Shown here one piece after another: positions 60,201 to 64,000 of a DNA stretch of 64,000 nt; position 1 is the stretch's first letter, and the number at the start of each line of letters is the position of its first letter. The stretch is from NCBI GenBank assembly GCA_025618425.1, contig CM046842.1, positions 33,741,885 to 33,805,884 on the forward strand. The letters run 5' to 3'. The translations under genes were made by a program, and so were the position numbers. Source of the stretch: Heliocidaris tuberculata. Its lineage: Eukaryota; Echinodermata; Echinoidea; Camarodonta; Echinometridae. The notes beneath the pieces were generated by a model that searched no databases, was not told the origin of the DNA, and worked only from the letters and a program-made list of their open reading frames with translations.

Positions 60201-60632
60201 TTTAACTCTATCAACACCTTTAAGCAAAATAATATTGAAAAAACTTTTATTCAGATAAGTCCGACTGTAATTTTTGATGCACAGACAAAACTAGCAATTT
60301 TGCTCTTTGCGTCTTTCCCCCGTGTCTTTACATGCCATTACATTTCGCTAAGCTTCCTTGCAAGGGAGACCTGCCGTAAACAAATATGACGAAACAATTC
60401 TAATTCTAACGAAATGACATGTATTACAAAATTATAATGGTAATAAAAAGAACATGCCTTCTCTTTTCTTTGTTACCAATGTTATGATGCAGAGAGACAG
60501 AAGGAGATTGAGCAGAAGATTTGGGAGTTGGCAGCCAATGCAGGATCAACGTTGGACAGGAGTGAGACAGGGAGTCTCAACAGTGAACTCATGAGGACTC
60601 TAAGAGCAAAGTACCAGGGTATGGGTCCTTAG
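36271..60632 (+). CDS. DNAAF1: dynein axonemal assembly factor 1 (LRRC50), 15 coding exons
   Basis: Coding exons: 36271-36570, 37371-37468, 38653-38744, 39346-39567, 39863-40029, 43702-43776, 45557-45621, 47701-47786, 48184-48251, 50133-50250, 55093-55175, 56982-57044, 57596-57805, 59014-59293, 60493-60632. All introns are GT-AG and phases agree, giving 688 residues. Order: an acidic N-terminus with a poly-Gly run, [16 protein letters not shown], about six SDS22-type leucine-rich repeats (residues 145-318, e.g. [18 protein letters not shown]), the cap [17 protein letters not shown], a charged coiled-coil-like segment, then an acidic tail with [11 protein letters not shown] as in vertebrate DNAAF1. 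The family acts in the cytoplasm in preassembly of outer and inner dynein arms for motile cilia. The start is the first ATG after the acceptor at 36256. The end is TAG at 60630, but CAGG|GTATGG at 60618 could be a donor to a further exon. The exon 14 donor (GTTTAT) is weak. Confidence 0.93.
39651..39748 (+). pseudogene. decayed duplicate of DNAAF1 exon 5
   Basis: It lies 212 bases before the real exon 5 and starts after a CCAG acceptor. It reads [15 protein letters not shown] and TAEDLIEL in the correct phase, then TAG (39725-39727) where the real exon has AAG. It still matches GACTGTCCCAATCTCAGTGT before breaking into AATCTCAATC simple repeat, so the second half and donor are missing. Use of this copy would truncate the protein inside the leucine-rich repeats. 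Confidence 0.85.
40225..41811. mobile_element. 1.6 kb TTAA-flanked element in DNAAF1 intron 5
   Basis: The ends AGACCCCAACTGAAGC and GCTTCGGTTGGGGTCT match at 15 of 16 positions. They are flanked by TTAA at 40221-40224 and 41812-41815, the target of piggyBac and Kolobok elements. No transposase frame was seen. The interior has two TGACGTCAT sites (near 40407 and 41604). Confidence 0.75.
41816..42753. mobile_element. 0.94 kb element abutting the previous one, sharing its TTAA
   Basis: GGCCACCGCACACCTTACGA and the next 12 bases match the inverted right end (GTAAGGTGTGTGGTGGCC) at 30 of 32 positions. The left flank is the TTAA at 41812-41815, the right flank TTTA. It contains the nested foldback at 42182-42324 and repeats of AAACCATGAGATA (42540-42655). 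No coding sequence. Confidence 0.75.
42182..42324. mobile_element. 143 bp foldback element, sister of 24263-24406
   Basis: AATATTGAATGGCCTTGAG faces AAAAGCCATTCAATATT. The inner parts GGATATATCGCACGAG and CGAGTACGATATATCC pair, with tip GAGTCGGCAAGACGAG. Confidence 0.85.
44174..44353. mobile_element. 180 bp pogo/Tigger-like MITE in DNAAF1 intron 6
   Basis: CAGTGGAAACTCAGTATAA at the left and its inverted form TTATACTGAGTTTCCACTG at the right, flanked by TA on both sides. The ends match the Tc1/mariner pogo class (CAGT.GAA.CTCG.TATAA). Relatives lie at 62103-62267 and 62661-62834. Confidence 0.85.
44820..45505 (+). mobile_element. 3' fragment of a CR1/L2-like retrotransposon in DNAAF1 intron 6
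   Basis: It begins with [13 protein letters not shown] and [16 protein letters not shown], shifts frame near 45045, and continues [39 protein letters not shown] to TAA at 45349. A 3' tail GGTGCTATAGAAATCTTATG ends in ATTATT repeats. It is related to the element at 7231-11105 and 5' truncated, the common fate of such insertions. Confidence 0.88.
46168..46306. mobile_element. 139 bp MITE related to 13618-13755
   Basis: GTCAGTGATTTTTACCGACA, CTCAGCCAATGAGATGCAAG and GATTTCAGTAGCTTATAACA are shared with the 13618 copy. The right end (TTTTATGAAACAGGGCCC) has diverged. Confidence 0.75.
46508..47088. mobile_element. 581 bp TTAA-flanked foldback element in DNAAF1 intron 7
   Basis: AGGCCAAGTCCACACTAATA faces TATTAGTGTGGACTTGGCCT, with TTAA on both sides (46504-46507, 47089-47092). 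The arms remain complementary for more than 200 bases. There is no coding capacity; the 85-residue open frame inside is an accident of AT-rich sequence. Confidence 0.9.
47325..47564. mobile_element. 240 bp foldback element in DNAAF1 intron 7
   Basis: GGGTGATTTCAAGTTCGGTG pairs with CACCGGACTTGAATTCACCC. Inner GTTGGTGTTGG and CCAACACCAACACC repeats also pair. No target duplication is clear. Confidence 0.75.
47789..47929. repeat. GAT/ATG microsatellite in DNAAF1 intron 8
   Basis: Almost continuous GATGAT and ATTATG units directly after the exon 8 donor, up to the decayed exon 8 copy. Confidence 0.95.
47932..47963 (+). pseudogene. partial decayed copy of DNAAF1 exon 8
   Basis: GCTAG|GTGGGAAGTAGGTTGTGAGG repeats the acceptor and first 32 bases of exon 8 (TTAG|GTGGGAAGGAGGTCGTGAAG) with a few changes. 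Those changes include GGAG to GTAG, which creates an in-frame stop. It lies 231 bases after the real exon, across the GAT microsatellite. Confidence 0.8.
48332..49601. mobile_element. 1.27 kb hAT-like element with a large internal foldback, DNAAF1 intron 9
   Basis: The ends TAGGCCTGAGTC and GACTCGGGCCTA are inverted repeats, flanked by the 8 bp direct repeat AATATTAC (48324-48331, 49602-49609). Inside, 48640-48870 and 49062-49290 are reverse complements (TAATACACACAGACGA and CGTCTGTGTGTATTAC, for example). Subterminal repeats read CCCGCCCAGTCCCCGCCC. There is no transposase. Confidence 0.88.
50300..50545 (+). repeat. partial tandem copies of the DNAAF1 exon 10 end and donor
   Basis: After exon 10 (donor 50251), AACTGGTAAGATAACATGAA recurs near 50308. 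A longer copy at 50361-50424 repeats GAAGATGA, TTTACATTCAACATA and GAGAAACCACCTAGTGAGCA, and keeps a good donor (GTAAGT at 50425). A third at 50474-50532 is more decayed. None has a matching acceptor. Confidence 0.8.
51830..53290. other. DNAAF1 intron 10, left part: simple repeats, no gene
   Basis: AT-rich sequence with fragments related to each other (TGTAGAGACCGAG, TGTAGTGACCGAG, CCGTAGTGAAAAG near 51868, 52388 and 52868). Also a CCCCCCAAAAAAA tract and AATAAT repeats (53090-53218). No protein is supported. Confidence 0.5.
53305..54560 (+). repeat. 233 bp tandem array, about 5.4 copies, in DNAAF1 intron 10
   Basis: The landmark ATGGACCCCC occurs at 53349, 53582, 53815, 54048 and 54274 (spacings 233, 233, 233, 226), with a last diverged copy near 54500. 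Each unit contains TACAAATCTGGAAA, GACATGGATTTTGAATGTAC, CCCATCCCATTCC and GCGAGTTTTGCGAGTTTTT. Copies 2 and 3 are nearly identical, which suggests recent amplification. Short open frames of about 62 codons repeat with the unit, but 233 is not a multiple of three, so this is not a coding repeat. Confidence 0.93.
55385..55964. mobile_element. 580 bp TTAA-type foldback element in DNAAF1 intron 11
   Basis: AGGAAAATGAAACC faces GGTTTCATTCTCCT. The right flank is TTAA (55965-55968), the left flank CTAA. Arms pair over about 170 bases (TCATAACTTTCTCATTTCGT against ACGAAATGAGAAAGTTATGA), and a second pair surrounds CCATATATTTTGTACACAAA. Confidence 0.85.
56210..56368. mobile_element. 159 bp foldback MITE (GTTGCATAAAA family) in DNAAF1 intron 11
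   Basis: GGGCCCCGTTGCATAAAACT faces AGTTTTATGCAACGGGGCCC, with TACCATTA.CGGTAAC inner repeats. Shares its core with 30044-30201. Confidence 0.9.
57225..57520 (+). repeat. 181 bp tandem duplication in DNAAF1 intron 12
   Basis: TCAGGCAATCC occurs at about 57249 and 57430. Both copies continue through TTCAAGAGTATTTTTTT, GTGAAAGGAGTA and ACATGA with modest divergence. Confidence 0.8.
58208..58854. mobile_element. 647 bp TTAA-type foldback element in DNAAF1 intron 13
   Basis: AGGTCCCCTGCAACC faces GGTTGCAGGGGCCT, with TTAA at 58204-58207 and TTTTAA to the right. Inner arms pair (GATTGACAGATGATGTCATT-like sequences at 58390-58420 and 58640-58670). No coding capacity. Confidence 0.85.
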
Positions 60633-60677
60633 GTTGTTCGACCTTGGCCCTGTCTTAACCAGAAATGCGATTGATTC

Positions 60678-60683
60678 AATAAA
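60678..60683 (+). terminator. DNAAF1: possible polyadenylation signal of DNAAF1
   Basis: AATAAA 46 bases after the TAG at 60630-60632. It supports the end of the gene at exon 15, though AATAAA is common in AT-rich DNA. Confidence 0.35.
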
Positions 60684-62102
60684 CAAGAGGAGATTGTAAA
60701 TTTTCAATTGAATGGAGGCTTTTGCGATCAATTTGGATCAAATGCAACTCTTTATAAGACAGGCAGCTGATGTGACATGGAGTTTGAACAGTCTGAACTT
60801 TGGTAGATCCGAAGTATCGAGGTATGTTTCCTTAGGAAGCAGGGCGTGATGGAGGATAACATGTTGAGTTGAGTGTCATTGAACTTGATCCAGTAAGAGT
60901 GCATTTGGCTTAACCAAGCAGAGACTTTGAAGATGTGGTACGAGATAGAAGATCTGCAGGAAACACATATCAGTGACACCTTGTGTCTCTTGCATTTGTA
61001 CCACTGGTTTAGTTTTTGAACCAAGTATAAACCTTTAAGATGTGGGACTAGATGAAAGATACTGCATGAAACATATCAGTGACACCTTATGTTGGTGCTG
61101 GGATCACTGGTTCAACTTGTGGAACCAAGTATAAGCCTTTAAGATGCGGAAATAGGTGGGTTATACTGCAGAAAACACATGTCCGTGACTGTGCAGTGGC
61201 TTCAACCAAGTACCAGGATAGATGGAGTACATGGACAAATTCTATCGTTTAAGAATGTTATCAGTACTTAAGAGGAATTGCATATTTGGGGGTTTGAAAC
61301 CATCAAAATGAATAAAGAATTGACCAAATCCAGCTGACACAGGACACACAGAAAGTGGGATTAAACAAAATATTGCAGAAAAGTTTGCCCTGAACATCTA
61401 AGCTTTATTTTTGTCATACATGTGTTTTGCATATGAGGATATTGGAAGAGCAGTCCTTTTTAGGAAATATCGACTTTGACACCCTTCCCCCACTAACCTA
61501 AACAGAATGAGAAAGTTCACAAATTGTTTTTCACCTTTCCCCGAACTCCGTCTTCTCTTTAACGAATTTGTCCCCATCATCCCATCTTACATTCCTTGTC
61601 ACTGATGTGTCCCTTCATATGCTATACCTGTCTAATGCGCTAAAAGACAGTAAATTATTAAACCTAATCATTCCCATCATGAAAGAAACCAAAAGGTGAT
61701 AACTGATAATTTCCCTTTCTTAAATTGGTGCTCGAAGCTGTCTAGTGTTGCTATCAAATCCATACTTTCCCAAAATGTATTGAAATGTGATTCTTTAAAC
61801 TTCTTATTGAAAGGTTTCGTGGTTTATTTTACCTGACTGCTAAGAAAGCATGCGTATGCTTGTAAGTAAACTACCAGGGGACCGACTGCTTTAATTCCTC
61901 TCCAAGGGACTTGGTAACGAGTTTTATGAAACAGTGCTTTGGTTAATATTCATGTTGTTATCAGTATGTACAGTGTACTACATTGGGCTTTCTCTCTCCG
62001 TCCAAGTTTCCATATCAACATCATGTATCCAGATGTTTGAAATTGTACACTTTACATTCATTTTTTATCTAGTTCTTTGTTAATTTTATGTATAAGATGA
62101 AA

Positions 62103-62267
62103 CAGTGGAAACTTGTTATAAAGAGCTCCAATATTACAAGATTCCTGTTATAAGGTAATTTGGCTGGTCCCAGGTCTTTATGTCCTTTAGTTTTTTACCC
62201 TGATATCAGGAGGTTCTTGATATAATTTTCATGGCCCCACGGTCCTCGTTATAGTGAGTTTCCGCTG
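62103..62267. mobile_element. pogo/Tigger-like MITE copy
   Basis: CAGTGGAAACTTGTTATAA faces TTATAGTGAGTTTCCGCTG, followed by TA on the right. Same family as 44174-44353. Confidence 0.8.
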
Positions 62268-62502
62268 TATTTATTGCAATTTGAAACATTCGTTTTGGAT
62301 AGCATGCAGGACATATTTGTGTTATGCCAATATAAGACAAAGTACTTAATATACAGTATTAATGTACCAATAATGTTCCTGAACTTTATTTCTTCATTTT
62401 AATCAATGGAAATGCTTGAGATTGTTTTATGTGTAAATAGTGTTAGTTGATATCTCTTTATGGTATTTTTTTCTGTGGCTGTATAACAGAAATGGATATA
62501 CA

Positions 62503-62504
62503 TG

Positions 62505-62573
<69 letters not shown>
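62503..62573. repeat. (AT)n microsatellite
   Basis: About 70 bases of AT units with a single break at TATTATAT. Confidence 0.95.
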
Positions 62574-62578
<5 letters not shown>

Positions 62579-62660
62579 TCCAGTGATGAAAATCTGCCTT
62601 GAAATAAAAACTTTTTTGAAATAGAAGACTGCTTTTTTGGTACCAGTATTCATAATTCTT

Positions 62661-62834
62661 ACGTGGAACCTTGTTATAAAGAACACTTACAAACACTCTC
62701 ATTATAACAAGGGGATTTTGTTGGTCCCACTTCTTTGTATTCTATTGTATTTTAGCCCTGATATAACAAGGTTTTGATATAAAGAGGTAATTTCCTTGGT
62801 CCCAAGGAGTTTGTTATAACGAGGTTCCACTCTA
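62661..62834. mobile_element. pogo/Tigger-like MITE copy
   Basis: CGTGGAACCTTGTTATAAAG faces TTATAACGAGGTTCCACTC. The interior GGTCCCA and TATTCTATTGT.TTTTA blocks are shared with the other two copies. Confidence 0.8.
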
Positions 62835-64000
62835 CAAGCATTTTTTTTTTAGGAATGCATTTTACAGATATCCAATTTATTTTGTCCCATATATTACCTA
62901 CCATATGTAAGGCTTTATTTGATAATTGTATTAGGTTTATATCCTCCCTGAAGCTTGGATCAGACCAAATATGAAATGAAATTACACATGTGATTTCAAT
63001 TTATATTCATAACTCCTCAACACTTGGAAACGTATTGGACACCAAATGGCCAAATACCTTGGACTTGCCCAAGTTATATAGAAATCTAATTTATCTCATC
63101 TTTGTTTGTGTTTGCTATTAACTGATAACCATGACAGACATAGGAACAGCACATACAAACTCGTATTTTTTTAACATAGGAATTTTTAATCGACATTGCT
63201 TCACTATTTAAAACGAACATCACAATACTTTAAGTTTGGCCCCTTTGGCCGACCATAGCATTGGTAGCAACGAGTGAGTTGGCAGACAATGAAACATTTC
63301 TTTTGTCTCTGTTTAAAGTTAATATTAAGTGTTTGCACAATAATATAAATTCAGTATTTATAATCCAGTTCGTTCTAACGTTTGAGGCGATAGAAAACAG
63401 CTAATTTCAATTGATATCTGTAACAATACTCTACAATCTAACACTAATACCACAGCTAAGTACATACATACAACCTAGATAAGATACCTCTCAACTTTTT
63501 TTTTTTTTTTTTTCATTTTTGTTTTTTCTTTCATCAAAAGTGCGCAATTTAGACTCAATGTTAAATACATAAGAAGTGAGAAAAAAAATTTGTTATATCA
63601 ACAGTTAAATAGATTCAGGCAGAAAAAAAAAGGTCAACATGTAATGTTTATGAACAATATACATACGTATTCCTTACTTTATAACTCGATTTCTTCTTTT
63701 GTAATATATATAAATATCACAAGGATGTCTTGTTTTAAGGTCAAAATGATACGGGCCGACTATATTGCAATGTACTTTTATTAAGCAAGCTATTACAGAA
63801 ATGGTCAGTTTAAGCCTTTTCTTGCCGTAAGTTGGTTCCCGGACGTGTTTTATATGCGGGTTCCCAACAAAAGGCAAGGAGAGGGTTAAAGGGTTTGTCT
63901 AAACACTACATCTAATTTGCTTCTAATATAAACTACCACATACAACATTAACAGTACCACGAGACACTATGGCAGTTAAGCACACGGTATAATACATCTA

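Larger units (their letters stand above)
60684..64000. other. downstream of DNAAF1; no gene recognised
   Basis: It holds two pogo-like MITEs, an AT microsatellite, and a repeat shared with the DNAAF1 intron (CATCAAAATGA, GAATGAGAAAG.TCACAAAT, TTTTTCACCTTTCCC at 56468-56730 and 61300-61560). It also contains repeated AAGTATAA.CCTTTAAGATG sequences at about 61023 and 61129. If GTATGG at 60618 is a splice donor, a further exon should lie here; I could not identify one. Confidence 0.5.

Noticed and set aside
1..64000. tRNA, rRNA or other structured RNA genes
   Set aside because: No cloverleaf with B-box-like sequence or rRNA segment was recognised by eye; a covariance search would be needed to exclude small ones.

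Overview
The window looks like animal nuclear DNA from an echinoderm, most probably a sea urchin. It is AT-rich, genes are split by GT-AG introns, and most of the sequence is repeats. The lineage call is an inference. It rests on an intronless Toll-like receptor of the type expanded in sea urchins, a CR1/L2-like retrotransposon with an N-terminal 2A-like motif of the kind known from sea urchins, a foldback transposon with long repeat-built arms that recalls sea urchin TU elements, and many short foldback elements.

Layout. 1-4757: no solid gene, apart from a weak candidate terminal exon at 430-537 and a long pyrimidine tract. 4758-7230 (minus): a Toll-like receptor pseudogene with at least four frameshifts and one nonsense codon. 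7231-11105 (plus): a CR1/L2-like non-LTR retrotransposon. The receptor's start codon and signal peptide appear to lie beyond it at 11106-11162 (minus), so the element seems to have inserted between signal peptide and ectodomain. 12483-12812: an array of TTCCGAAGGTTC-like units in both orientations. 16040-21430: a 5.4 kb foldback element, with a helix-turn-helix relic inside one arm and a 738 bp hAT-like insertion. 24263-24809: a cluster of foldbacks. 24888-27790 (minus): a decayed CR1/jockey-type retrotransposon. 28955-29466: a complete 512 bp foldback element with a 9 bp target duplication. 31000-34140: two copies of one repeat block, the second split by a 940 bp insertion. 34661-35161: a hAT-like element with an 8 bp target duplication.

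36271-60632 (plus): the one apparently functional gene, DNAAF1 (LRRC50), a cytoplasmic assembly factor for axonemal dynein arms. Fifteen coding exons can be placed with consistent splice sites and phase, giving 688 residues. Its introns hold at least ten identifiable mobile elements and a 233 bp tandem array. They also hold decayed duplicate copies of three of its own exons (5, 8 and 10), one with an AAG to TAG change. 60684-64000 holds repeats and no recognisable gene.

No multi-gene system, operon or CRISPR array is present. The two genes are unrelated in function: one is a dead innate-immune receptor, the other a ciliary assembly factor. The most notable structures are the 2A-bearing retrotransposon inside the receptor, the large foldback element, and the repeated local exon duplication in DNAAF1.
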